Positions 8,783 through 19,986 of a DNA stretch of 64,000 nucleotides are shown here, in pieces (within the stretch, counting starts at the first letter, position 1; every line of letters begins with the position of its first letter). A program made the position numbers and the translations under genes. The notes beneath the pieces are model-generated. The model was not told the origin of the DNA and ran no database searches. It saw nothing but the letters and a program-made list of their open reading frames with translations. This stretch comes from Polydrusus tereticollis (lineage: Eukaryota; Arthropoda; Insecta; Coleoptera; Curculionidae). Where the stretch lies: the NCBI GenBank assembly GCA_963920685.1, contig OY987336.1, positions 21,712,876 through 21,776,875 of the forward strand, read 5' to 3'.

Positions 8783-10808
8783 CAGGGTGGCGCATCGAAA
8801 ACGAAACAGAGACATTTAATGGCAGCTCAGTTTTTTTTTGGAAAAACGGTCAGACCCGTCGATTTTGTTTTCGAGGGGACACAAAATTAGCAAAAAATCA
8901 CATTAACCCGTGCAGCCCTCTGGGCGGGGGTGGCACCACCCCTAAAATCTTAAATGGAAATGGGGTCGAGTGATACCTTATTTTAAAGTTCTTACAATTC
9001 CCTATAATGATGTAAAATTCATGTACTTTAGTTCAGTACTTTTGGAGATTTATTGATTTAAAGCTTAAAGTAGACTTTATTAGGTACATCAGATTAGTTT
9101 GTACTACTTTCAAAAGAAATTTGAGTAAAAGCATTTACTTAATAAGTAAATGCTTTTCTTCACTACGCCCATGGTTTGTTTATCATTTTGGTGTTGAAAA
9201 TAGCGATTGGAGCGTTTTTTGAGGCAAAAAAAGTTGGTTCTCGAAGAGAGATAAGAAGGGAATGTCTCGTACTTATTTTAAATAGGAATTTAGTACATAG
9301 TTTGCGATTGCTTCGACCAAACTTTGTTGTTAAAATACCCTTTAACGCTTTATACATAAATTAACCATGGTATATTCCACGGCAGAAAGGGTTGAAATTA
9401 TCGAAATATTTTTCGGAAATAATCAGTGCGCTAATAGAACAGCATACGTATTTAATGAGCGACATGAGAACAGTAACGTGCATCGAAAATATGTTCTAGA
9501 ACTTGTAGCTAAATTTCGGGAAACTGGATCAGTCGCCAATAAAAAACGCAACATTGAAAATCTCATAAGAAGCGAAGCAATAGAAGTGGGGAGTGTAGGG
9601 CAAGTTTATGTATATCCTACGTTAAGTACCCGCAAATTGGATACTGTGTGTGGTGTTACTCGACGTAGTATCCAACGGATTCTAAAGGCCCATAGTTTTC
9701 ATCCCTATAAAATTCAACTTATACAAGAACTTAATGAAGACGATTTTGATCGGCGATTACAATTTTGTGAAGATATGAGTGAACGAATTATAAACGATGA
9801 ACATTTGCTTTTCCGACAAATGTTCCTTTTTCTTAAATGGTGTAGTAAATCGTCATAACTGCCGATATTGGTCCGATTCTAATCCCAGAATTTATCGTGA
9901 GGTACACACACAGCAGCCACAAAAATTAAATGTTTGGGCTGGTATTTTTGGCGATCATTTAGTTGGTCCTTTTTTCTTACCTGGAAATTTGACCGGTGAA
10001 GTGTATTTGGAATTACTGCAAGACGCCATAGATCCTGCATTAACAGCCATAATTGAAAATCAGAATGATCGGCGGTACATTGCGAATAGGTTGATGTTCC
10101 AACAGGATGGTGCCCCACCACATTACGCATTACGTGTTCGACAATGGTTAGATCAGACGTTTCCAGGTAGATGGATTGGTAGAAGAGGTGCCATTGAATG
10201 GCCCCCAAGATCGCCAGATTTATCACCTTTGGATTTCTTTCTGTGGGGTCACTTAAAAAGTAAAATCTATGCTACTCGGCCAACATCGTTAGAAGATTTG
10301 CGACAAAGAATTGTGAATGAGTGCCTTCAAACTACTCCTCAAATGTTGCAAAATGTGCGGCAACGTTTTGAGCAAAATCTTTATTACTGCACGGAGAGTC
10401 ATGGTGCATGGTCATTTCCAACATTTACGTGGCTGACGGGTCAGTTCATTTTTCATTTTTACACTACTTTGCTGCCAAATGTATTGATCTCCACTAATGA
10501 TGATGTATTAAAGTTTTATTTAAGCTTTAAATCAATAAATCTCCAAAACTACTGAACTGAAGTACATGAATTTTACATCATTATAAAGGGAATTGTAAGA
10601 ACTTTAAAATAAGGTATCACTCGACCCCATTTCCATTTAAGATTTTAGGGGTGGTGCCACCCCCGCCCAGAGGGCTGCACGTGTTAATGTGATTTTTTGC
10701 CAATTTTGTGTCCCCCTCGAAAACAAAATCGACGGGTCTGAGCGTTATTCCAAAAAATAACTGAGCTGCCAGTACATGACTCTGTTTCGTTTTCAATGCG
10801 CCACCCTG
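8783..10808 (+). mobile_element. Mariner-like element A
   Basis: TA duplications at 8781-8782 and 10809-10810 flank an element starting CAGGGTGGCGCATCGAAAAC and ending in its inverted copy. The inverted repeats are long, roughly 300 bp each (about 8783-9085 and 10508-10808), with a few percent mismatch. The interior carries the transposase below. The right end is separated by only four bases (TATA) from the next element. Confidence 0.88.
9367..10555 (+). pseudogene. Mariner-like transposase, one frameshift
   Basis: The N-terminal half (9367-9858) holds the paired helix-turn-helix DNA-binding region (STAERVEIIEIF..., then KFRETGS and RRSIQRILK). The catalytic half (9797-10555) continues in another frame after a one-base shift near 9820. 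Catalytic positions are FSDKCSFF, QQDGAPPH and SPDLSPLDFF, that is D-D-D with about 36 residues between the second and third aspartates. The residue after the first D is K where relatives have E. The reading frame runs on into the right inverted repeat. Apart from the shift the protein looks nearly complete. Confidence 0.85.
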
Positions 10809-11428
10809 TATATACAGCGTATAACAGAAGTATGGAATGCTTTAAATATCTTTAATACCGTTTGTCCGATTTAGCTAAAATTCGGTATCCGTATATAAGA
10901 GGTTATCGCGGAGCTGTTAGTGACATTATGTTGCCAATTTTACAGTTTTTTAGCAATTTAAAATAATTTTTTTTTAAATGGAACACCCTATATATTACAA
11001 TATTTTTGGATTCTACATAAAATCACTCACAATTATTTATTAGTAACTGCATTATAAGTCTAAACTTAATAGTTTCTGAGATATCGAGTATTAAAAAATG
11101 ACATTTTTGAACTTTGACAGCTTCTAGCTTTCTAACGGCATGTCTTCCCAACCAGCATAAATACATACATAAGACGTTTTAAGTACGTACTAGTCGGACA
11201 TAAAGTACGTCTTATGCATGTACGTTATTGGACGTAGTACGTACATTTTACAAACTTAGTACGTAAATTTTCCACACAATTGTACTTAATTAAGACGTAC
11301 GACAAGTACATCTTATGTACGTACGATAAACGTATATTTAATGTACGTACATTTACTGTACGTGTTAAAGATGTACGCACACTTCGTGCTATGTACGTAC
11401 TACATACGTAAGAAGAACGTTGTTTGTA

Positions 11429-12308
11429 CAGGGTCTTCCAACGAGGACTGAACAGGGGCTCATTTTTGAGCTTCCTTGTATTTAAAGAAAAATCCAAAAT
11501 AGCCAATTGATGTACTTTTTCCTGCAGAATTCAAAAATGAAACCAAAAATTTATTTGAACCAGAAACAAAAGAGTTACGCTATGGATAAGGTGTTTTTTA
11601 AATGGAACATAGCTTTTTTTATACGATTTTTGGAACGAGTGATTTTTTTTTGTCCGTTCTGATTAAAATATTTAATATTGTGACAGCTATTTTTATTAAA
11701 TTTTAATGTTTTATCCAGTATAATTTAACTTTAACCTGTTTGAAACATACACTAGGTAATAAAGGTATAATCAGCTTTGAATCCTTCAAAGTCAAAAAAT
11801 TTGACAAATTTACTATAATATTGCCGAAATGAAATATTCATTATATTCATATGGCATTTGTAGAACAAGATAACAATCTGCAATCTCTCATCTAATGAAT
11901 ATTTCATTTCGGCAATATTATAGTAAATTTGTCAAATTTTTTGACTTTGAAGGATTCAAAGGTGATTATACCTTTATTACCTAGTGTATGTTTCAAACAG
12001 GTTAAAGTTAAATTATACTGGATAAAACATTAAAATTTAATAAAAATAGCTGTCACAATATTAAATATTTTAATCAGAACGGACAAAAAAAAAATCACTC
12101 GTTCCAAAAATCGTATAAAAAAAGCTATGTTCCATTTAAAAAACACCTTATCCATAGCGTAACTCTTTTGTTTCTGGTTCAAATAAATTTTTGGTTTCAT
12201 TTTTGAATTCTGCAGGAAAAAGTACATCGATTGGCTATTTTGGATTTTTCTTTAAATACAAGGAAGCTCAAAAATGAGCCCCTGTTCAGTCCTCGTTGGA
12301 AGACCCTG
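11429..12308. mobile_element. Foldback element, about 410-bp arms
   Basis: Begins CAGGGTCTTCCAACGAGGAC and ends in its inverted copy, with TA on both outer sides. The two arms are close to perfect reverse complements almost to the centre near 11870, where a loop of about 50 bases remains. No coding capacity. The end sequence resembles mariner termini, and a related end is at 320-398. Confidence 0.88.
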
Positions 12309-12832
12309 TACCTACAATGGATAAATAATAACTACTGATAAAGTATCTACAATAATATATTACAATAAATTTGTTGGTTAATATTTAGTAACATTCTATA
12401 TATATTGTGTATATATGAATGTATTATTATCTATCTGATACCCCGGGATTATTATTTGTTTCCCCATCGTTATCATTATTTTTCGCTTTTTGTTTATATT
12501 TTAGTCAATCGGGGGTCCTCCTTAGCAATTTGGCTATTTCCTGCTCTGCCTCTTTTTTATTTCAGCTCTTTTCTGTTCTCAGAAGGGCATCTTAAATGAA
12601 GACTTGAATTACAACCCAGAAAAAATAATATTTTATAGTATATACAAATACAAGTCAACTCAATAAAATAAGCCATATTTTAAAGAAACTTTAAGATGAT
12701 TAAAACAAAAAATTAGGGGAGATAAAATAAAAATAATATCAATATACAAAATACACTCATATCCTACTCTACTTGACTACTATACACTACACCTCTAGTT
12801 GAAAACGTCCAATTTCCGTTTCATCATTTAAA

Positions 12833-13489
12833 TTAGTACTTACTTATTATAACTTTTGCAATTAAAAACTGCCAAAATCTTTTTTTCTGGTATCTTTTTA
12901 GCCTGGTGATTCCAAATAAATGCTCCCATGCTTCGTTTAATAAAGCTTGCAAATTATTTCCTGCCAATATGCACATTTTAGACTCCTAAAATGGTAAATG
13001 TACTTAAACATTATCAAAAATAAACATTCTTACTATATTAATACCTAACGTAAAGGGCTGTTAAGGTCTTATTCAATTGTTAATTGAATTTCACCTTAAA
13101 ATACATATAGGTATCTGTATATCAAGTTTTACTATACTACTTTTTAAATAGAATGGGTGGTCAAATCTTACCAACTTTCTGAAATGTTCTGGTAGATTTA
13201 AGAAATCTTCAAGTGCCAGTAGATCTGCTTCACTATTACAAGCTCGATTACAAGTAACTTTTACTTGACTAAGCGCCCCAGGACTAATAGTTTCAGTATT
13301 TGATACCTTAAAGTTTTTTACTTGGAATGTCAAGCCTCTCAGAAAAAAATGCTGTCTTAAAATTTCAGCATTGAATTCAGCTAAAAATAAAACGAATCGT
13401 AATCGACATACCTAGCTAAGTACATTTAAGGTTTTTTAAGCTTCGAAACTGTTTAAGAGGCATTTCTACCACTCAAGTTACTATTTACC
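12833..13489 (-). CDS. Putative multi-exon host gene fragment, function unknown
   Basis: Minus strand. One exon (13380-13172) lies between TTTTATTTTTAG and a GTAAGA donor and encodes AEFNAEILRQHFFLRG, then TFQVKNFKVSNTETISPGAL and DFLNLPEHFRKL. It joins in phase 0 to an exon starting at 12985 after CCATTTTAG, encoding ESKMCILAGNNLQALLNEAW and LFGITRLKRYQKKRFWQF, ending at a TAA (12833). A GTAAGT just before that stop could be a donor instead. Upstream, an open stretch ends at 13489 in a GTAAAT donor in the matching phase, but I find no start codon. I recognise no family. The exons lie inside the composite inverted-repeat element. Confidence 0.45.
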
Positions 13490-14071
13490 TGTAAATTGTA
13501 TATCAAATAATAAATTAACGAACAAAGTAATAAAACTTAACGCATTTAGAGGAAAACGTCCTGGTAAAATTCGCCAATTCGTTGAGAAACATCGGCAATA
13601 CAACAAAAAGAACCCACACTAACAAACTCAAAAGTTTGGTTAAGTTAATTTAACTGCACAGAAAGACGTCCGAATAGTGTCGGATTTTTACGACGTAAGC
13701 AAGCGCGAAATTTAAATCGGTAGCGGATAATAATAATTAACCTTACAATCACAGAACAAAAAAATGTCCAAGTTTGAAAAAGGTCTAATTTAATTATTTT
13801 TTATTAGTAATTTAGTTTAACATAAGGTAAAACATTGTTACATTATGTAATAAAACATACCTACATAACAACGTATCATTCCAACCGTTTTTTAGACGTT
13901 GGTACATTTAAGGATGATACATTGTACGTACAATCAAGAATGATCGTTGTACATACACAATATGTCAGAGAAAATACGTACTTAAAATGTACATTTTACT
14001 TACTGTACGTACGGGACATAAAACGAACACAATAAGTACGTCTTTAGTACGTAGGGTGTTTGTTGGGTTAG

Positions 14072-14251
14072 AGCAAAACGGCTTGCATGTCCCTATCTTA
14101 CTTTTCTACTATCTTTCTAAAAGTGTTAACTTCTGGTTAAACCGGATGTAGCTCAAAAGCCGGAAATATAGTACTTCCGGTTTAACCGGAAGTTGACATT
14201 TTTGGAAAGAAAATAATAAAGTAAGATAGTAAGAAAGTAAGCCGTTTTGCT
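14072..14251. mobile_element. Short palindromic MITE
   Basis: AGCAAAACGGCTTGC at 14072 is mirrored by GCCGTTTTGCT ending at 14251. Inside, the arms CTATCTTACTTTCTACTA and TAGTAAGAAAGTAAG, and AACCGGATG and CATTT-flanked AACCGGAAGT, are also inverted. About 180 bp, non-coding. Confidence 0.6.
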
Positions 14252-14792
14252 ATATGGCGTATCGTTAGAATGCTAGACGCTGTCAAAGTTCAAAAATATC
14301 ATTTCTCAAAACTTGATATCTCAAAAACTATTAAGTTTAGACTTATAATACACTTATTAGAAAATAATTGTAATTTTATGTAGAATCCAAAAATATTGTA
14401 ATATATAGGGTGTTCCATTTAAAAAAAAAATATTTTAAATTGCTAAAGAACTGTAAATTTGGCAACATTGCAAATATCACTAGCAGCTCCGCGATAACCT
14501 CTTATATACGGATACCGAATTTTAGCTAAATCGGACAAACGGTATTATAGATATTTAAAGCGTTCCATACTTCTGTTACACGCTGTATATATACACACAA
14601 AAGTTAAAACAAATTATCTACCTTAACGATTAAATAGTCAGAGTTATATACTAAAATAAAATACAATAACACAATATTTGCATTCTTGAAACAAACTGTA
14701 AAAGGACAATCCAAACACAATACTATAAGAACAAAGGAAATAAAATAAAGTAAAATACATAAGAGACAAATGAGGGTTAAAATATTGTTGAG
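14252..14792. other. Composite-element end and LINE 3' region
   Basis: 14264-14585 is the right inverted repeat of the composite. 14586-14792 is AT-rich and probably the 3' untranslated part of the minus-strand LINE that follows. No gene seen. Confidence 0.5.
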
Positions 14793-15490
14793 TTATAAAA
14801 TAGGGTCATCAAAATAATCCATTATGCTATAGTAGGCCTTTGAAATTAATATTTTCTTTACTGCTGATTTAAACTTCACTAGCGTAGCCAACGATTTTAC
14901 ACGAACTGGCAGGCGATTAAACATTTTCCTCCCATTATAAAATATCGAATTCTTTGTTAGTGTCGAATGCGGTATACGCAAAGGCACAACAGCAACTTGT
15001 CTTGTGTTGTAACTATTTTCCCTGGGTTGATGTCCTAGTTTTTTATACATCAGGCTTCTAATATAATAATAATAATATATATGCTACTTAAAGTTAATAT
15101 TCTATGTTGCGTAAATAATAATTTACAGGAATCTCTAGCACCTGCTCCGCACATATATCTCACTGCTCGTTTTTGTAAGATAAAAACTGAGCGTATCAAG
15201 CATTGACTGGAGTTACCCCAGAAGCAGACTCCATATCTTAAATGGGATTCTATAAGGGCTGAGTATACAGATCGAGCGATGTTCATGCCTAGTTCCCTGG
15301 AAACAACCCTTAAAGCAAAGCACCCTGATGCCAATTTATTCCATATATTTGCAATGTGGGCCCTAAACGTCAATTTACTGTCTATTCTTATCCCGAGAAA
15401 CTTAGCATCTGTACTGTTGGAAGTGTAACCATTGCCAAGGTAGACATTATCCACCGCGCCGTTAAAGCTCAATATGTTAGTCTTAGGCAC
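14793..15490 (-). pseudogene. LINE reverse transcriptase C-terminus, 5' truncated
   Basis: Two overlapping minus-strand pieces. 15490-15050 carries the post-catalytic RT region (DAKFLGIRIDSKLTF, RSVYSALIESHLRYGVCFWG, LQKRAVRYMCG). 15050-14793 carries the C-terminal tail (NGRKMFNRLPVRVKS and ISKAYYSIMDYF). The same landmarks in the same order are in the LINE at 35.0-36.3 kb (KFLGIYIDSKLKF, ALIESHLRYGICLWGG), so the two are one family. Endonuclease and RT catalytic core are missing. There is one frame change at about 15050. Confidence 0.82.
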
Positions 15491-15816
15491 ATTGAGAGTA
15501 AGGTAACTCGAATCACTTCAATCGAATTAATTATTAAATGGAAGGCTCTTGTAGGTATGTTTTTTTTTTTGGTATATTGCCTAATCATTCAACCTTGCGC
15601 TCTAAGTACCATGCCAGTAAACAACAATTTTAAAAATATAATTTTCTTGAATTTTCACACTGTTCAAGCTCCAATATTTTACTAAGTTGACAAGTGCCTA
15701 ACTCCCTGTGTAGGGTCTCCATATGTTTAAGTATATGGTAATAATATAAAATCTTGAAGACTTTATTTTGCAAAACTTGTGCAAGATAATTTTATGTTTT
15801 ACCTTGGATTTTACAG

Positions 15817-15975
15817 AGACAAACAAATATTGCCTGACCAAACAGAGCCAGATAAAGTTGAAGCAAGTGAAGCAGTAAATGGATGCGATCAAATGTATAA
15901 TTTGAACTATACGGAGTGGAAATTGAAGAACGAAGAACTAGACATTAAGGACGAATTTGAAACAAATGAAAACTG
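15817..15975 (+). CDS. Host-type coding exon, copy 2
   Basis: 159 bp between acceptor TTGGATTTTACAG and donor CTG|GTAAGT, a better donor than in copy 1. It encodes DKQILPDQTEPDKVEASEAV, NGCDQMYNLNYTEWKLKNE and ELDIKDE, about 90% identical to the exon at 8252-8410. Homology continues into the downstream intron (AAATCAAAATTTTAGATTGT and later). Same strand as the exon at 16989-17461, so the two may belong to one gene. Confidence 0.6.
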
Positions 15976-16099
15976 GTAAGTCAACTGTATTAAAGTATTA
16001 TTTTCTTCTTAGGTAATTGTAAGAATTGATAAATCAAAATTTTAGATTGTTAAATGGGCATGGTTTTACATTTTTTTGCTTTATAACAGTTTGTTAAAT

Positions 16100-16988
16100 C
16101 TTGTTTACCTTCGAGGTTCTGCTATCATCTTTTAATGTTTATATGGAATATATATATTATATATTTATATTATTTATATGTTTGTATGTATGTTTTTTTT
16201 TATATTACCTAATTATTCAAACTTGCACTCTAAGTACCATAATATAATTTTCTTGAATTTTCTCTTCTAGATTACCTATTTATAAATGGCTGAAATAATG
16301 ATCATTCATATAGTGTTTATTCCACGGTGTAAAATTTCGAATTTGGTACTTAGGGTTGGGTAATATACGTTTAATATTGAAAATGTTTATATTATCGCAC
16401 GGGCACGTTAGTATGGGTACGGAATTCAACGAAATTCTTGTGTTGCATTTGTCCCATACGTCACACAGTCTAACGGCACCGAATTAAAATGATCCACAAG
16501 CGGAACTACGCGAATAGCCGCCGCCGAGCCGGTGGCCCGATGATGACGGGGAAGGGAGAAGTGACGAAGGACGACGGGATCAGACCAAGTCGAGAGTTAG
16601 AGGCGCGTTAGAGTTTATAAACTTTATTTTACTATTTTTTATATTATGAATTAATAAAACTTATATCAACTACCTAAATATTACATTCAAATCTATAAGT
16701 TTTCGCAGATCTCAAATCTCACAATAGTCACAAGCGTTGCCCTCTGCTTCGGCATTTTCAATGTCCTCCCCGGTTGCATCTTTGTAAAGAACTATATATT
16801 TTTTGTTATACTTTTCATTCGATTAGAAACATCTGTGCCACAGTGTTGAGGAAACAATTGTTATGTCTTAAAGTAATAGAAGTAAGTGGAAATCCAGAAA
16901 CAAGTGTCATTTTACAAATTTAATTTGGATCTCCATCAAGTACCGGCTAATTAATCCATTTTCAATTAACAGCAATTATTTTTTTTAG
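16100..16988 (+). other. Intron-like stretch with a GC-rich patch
   Basis: Mostly AT-rich. A GC-rich island at 16490-16610 contains a 40-codon ORF (16489-16611) beginning MIHKRNYANSRRRAGG. No family recognised and probably not a gene. It may be a fragment of a GC-rich insertion or a regulatory patch. Confidence 0.25.
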
Positions 16989-17461
16989 GGATACTAACAC
17001 TCGGTCCAGAACATGTAATTCAGCTATAACCGACTATAATCAAAAATCTCGTCCCTCCATATGCTCGGAAATTAACAATACTTTGGTAAATAATTTACTT
17101 CAAGAAACGAAAACCACCAACATTGATGTACCAAAAGATTTGTCAGGATTATCTGCTGTTGAAGAAAATTTAGAAGGTTGCAATGGCCAAAGCCTTTCTT
17201 CCACGTTGCAAATAAAGGGAAAACATAAAAGCCTATTAAATGCTGCATTAATGAATATTAAAAATACTGATAATTCAATAATGGCTGACTTTGAGACTGA
17301 AAACGTTCCACTTGATGTACCCAAATATTCTTGTGATAAAGATTTTATTGAACAGGGACCCAAATTAATTGTTGTGATAAAAAGACTGAATATATCCGAA
17401 AAAAATGGAGAACTTATCATCAATCATAATCCACATCAGATTCCATGTACAGCTTCAAATA
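16989..17461 (+). CDS. Host-type coding exon, 473 bp
   Basis: Preceded by a polypyrimidine tract and TTTTTTTTAG at 16988, followed by AGGTAAGTG at 17461. Open in one frame throughout: DTNTRSRTCNSAITDYNQKS, later NNLLQETKTTNIDVPKDLSG and KYSCDKDFIEQGPKLIVVIK to HNPHQIPCTASNR. Hydrophilic, rich in N, S and K, no domain recognised. The strong splice signals and length without a stop support a real exon. It lies 1 kb downstream of the second copy of the duplicated exon on the same strand. Confidence 0.6.
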
Positions 17462-18589
17462 GGTAAGTGTTATCTGGGTCTAGGTCAAAAATGTTTGTAT
17501 TTAATTTGGCTAAAAAATTATCTATTAAATTATGGTTCAATTAAGGTCATAGGTCAATTACAATGACCGGTGAAAGGTCACGAATAAAATTTGATTTTTT
17601 TTAAATACTGTGAAATCGACAAGTTTTTTAACATATTGCTTAGCAGAGCAGCACTTCTTACCGCAATTATTTCTCCGCTATCAAGCTATTTGAAGAGTAA
17701 CAGTCACAATATCTCGAAACAGTTTAATAATGAATTTTAAAGGCTCTTTGAGAAGGATTGTTTGTTTACTGTGATGTTTAGTTTGTTGTAATACAAAGGC
17801 AACTTGCTTCTATGATATCAGTCTTGTATATTCTCTCTCATAAATCGTCTTCAGTATTTATATAGTACAAAAATGTATATAAACTTCACATATAACATTT
17901 ACCAGTATAGGTTACACAATAACCTAGTTGATATATAAACATCCTAATAGGAAATATAATAATAACATAATTAGTTCCTATGTAACTTAACCTATAGTTC
18001 TATCACACATAATTGATCATTTTCAAATACGTGGCTTTGACAGGTCGACCATTTAGCCTGGAGGACAAACAAAGGTTCATGACCGTTTACGCTAATGACT
18101 TATACTCTTTCAGTGTAATTTAATAAGTTTCCAGGTAATTTTAGGATTCATTTGTGACCATTTCTAAAAAGTATCTATACCTGTGCTACTTGGACTTAAA
18201 CACTTTTTCGTGTTTCAACTGTATTCCTATCGTAATACTAATTTGAACTTCCTAGTGTGTGCTTCGATCTTTTGTTTATATTCTGCAGTGTATAATTTAA
18301 AAACATGGAAAAGAAAAATAATATTTAAGACTTAGTGGCGATTTAAATGTAGATACTAGTAGTATTTCTAGTAGCCTTAAGAACTCACTGAATGTTCCGA
18401 TTGATTCGATACTGTCAGATTTTTTGGGGCTACACTTCTGTAAGCCGACTACATTCTCTCCTCCTTCAAAAACTAACAGTGAGAATTACATGTGACAGCG
18501 ACACACTTACGCACTGTAAGCCACTGTTTAAGTCACTCAAAATCCTTACCTTATATGATTTACTTACGTTCGAAACACTAGCTTACTTA
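17462..18589 (+). other. Intron or intergenic DNA with a dispersed repeat
   Basis: No exon recognised. 17871-18010 (ATGTATATAAACTTCACATA, then CCTAGTTGATATATAAAC) is repeated with changes at 51343-51480, so it is a dispersed element fragment. Confidence 0.5.
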
Positions 18590-19088
18590 TGAAGCGAACA
18601 CATGCGTCACCACTCCCAGGTAACTCCGACGCATGCGCACTCCAATTTAAAATTCGCTGACGATCAGCTAGTTCATCATGAACTTCTTCCTCATCGTTTT
18701 CACCCAGCATTCTCCACGGCTCTATATCTTCACACCACGACCAGAGATCCTCTTCTTCAGGCATCGATGTTGTTCGCCTTTTTGAGCCACCCACGGGGTT
18801 TGGGTCGCTTGCCACTTCATCGCCACTCGGCCGGCAGTCGGACGGAGGGTTAAGGAACCCTAACAGGTCCTGGACGCCAAGAGGGGGCCTGGCATCTCGG
18901 TCTGGGCCCCTCGCCACCTCCGCATCGTTGACGGAAGAGTCGTAGCTAACTCCCTGGAGGTCTATGTGCCCTTTGGAAGTCGGTGAGTCCATGGCATCGA
19001 TGAACCAAGCCTCCAGGAAGTCGCTCGGCGAAGACGGTAGCAGCACGTCTTGCATTTTGTCTAAGGCTGCTGCGAAATTTAAGACCAT
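18590..19088 (-). CDS. LTR-encoded ORF in the solo LTR
   Basis: The minus-strand frame from the ATG at 19088 covers the same region as the LTR-encoded part of the ORF at 1951 and stays open to beyond the LTR edge (18564). Shared blocks include MQDVLLPSSPS, FLEAW, GPDRDA, LGVQDLLGF, DCRPSG, EVASDPNPVG, EEEDLWSWCE and ELADRQ. I see no internal length change relative to the 1951 ORF over about 155 residues, though many residues differ. Without the integrase part it would be a short protein. Function unknown. Confidence 0.5.
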
Positions 19089-19511
19089 GTGTCTGACTCA
19101 CAACAGCTTAGTTAAACGGAATAAAAATATTTGAGATTTTATTCCAACTCTGTATAATATAGAAGTCTTATTCTGACTCTATATAATCTTCTATTTCTTA
19201 ACACTTTTTATGCCTAAGTATTTTAATCTAACTTAAAACACAAAAGAAACGACTTTGTAACTTTTAACAGAATATTTATTGGTCCGATTATTATTTTGAC
19301 AACTCCCATAAAAGTCCCAGTTTATGCTTTAGGGTACTTTTAGGTAAATGCGTAATTTACATTTAATTACTTTAAAAACAACTCATCAACTCGAGTTGTG
19401 ACGTATTATGATGACTGCAGCTAATTTGATCTTACTTCTTTGGACCCCCGTGAATGACTGAATAGCATACAAATTTGTCGGCTATTTATAGTAAAATCCA
19501 ATACCAGAACA
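18590..19511 (-). mobile_element. Solo LTR of the 1527-4600 family, diverged
   Basis: Reverse orientation, 922 bp, starting (minus strand) TGTTCTGGTATTGG and ending in CA, flanked by the 4-bp duplication CTTA at 18586-18589 and 19512-19515. Clearly older than the copies at 1527 and 3678, with many substitutions. It arose by recombination between the two LTRs of a former full element, leaving one. Confidence 0.92.
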
Positions 19512-19515
19512 CTTA

Positions 19516-19913
19516 CATAGACATGAAGGCGAGACAAGGGATAACATACATAGTTATCCCACAAGATTCAGAAATAACTTAACTGTCCCTCAGTCTCGAA
19601 GTAAACTATCTAAGAACATAAGAACACAATATATCGCTTGAAAAAGACACTTTACAACAGTATACCCTTGAGCATAAGACAGCTAAGTGCTAAGCAATTC
19701 AGTAGCAGGATTAAATGTTTGTTGTTGAGCGCTAATTATTCCCTTGCCGAGTTTACTAATAATACAATTCCTTTGCTGCAAGCAGCATAGCTTCCTTGCT
19801 TGTTCAGTGTTATATTCTAAATTCTGTTACTTTATATTTCTTTATTTAATTCTCAACAAATTGTACAGTTCGTGTTGTTTGTACAATCATTTTATGTTTA
19901 CTTATTTATGATA
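19516..19913. other. No feature seen
   Basis: AT-rich, no ORF over 60 codons and no recognisable repeat. Confidence 0.5.
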
Positions 19914-19986
19914 CTTTGTTTTAAAGGTATTTCTAAGTAGAGTATAACCCCAGAGTTTAACATCGCTACTATCTACCTAGCCTATA

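Larger units (their letters stand above)
11147..14066. mobile_element. Inner element with GTACGT-rich inverted ends
   Basis: The left edge CCCAACCAGCATAAATACAT and the right edge (read inverted) CCCAACAAACACCCTACGTA share their first bases and are followed on both sides by 220-260 bp dense in GTACGTA-type palindromic words (left 11160-11420, right 13840-14055). This looks like a foldback-type transposon with subterminal repeats. The superfamily and target duplication could not be settled. Confidence 0.45.
10815..14585. mobile_element. Composite element with about 310-bp terminal inverted repeats
   Basis: Starts CAGCGTATAACAGAAGTATG and ends in the inverted copy, with TA at 10813-10814 and 14586-14587. 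The inverted repeats run to about 11140 on the left and 14264 on the right and are clearly homologous, with scattered mismatches and small indels. No transposase of its own is visible. The interior holds a second inverted-repeat element, a foldback element, apparent host exons on the minus strand and a small MITE. It is either a non-autonomous mariner carrying captured DNA or an old element hit repeatedly. Confidence 0.75.

Noticed and set aside
16690..16840. Minus-strand peptide containing VLYKDATGEDIENAEAEG
   Set aside because: It is short, has no splice sites on both sides, and upstream stops follow at once; it cannot be supported as an exon.
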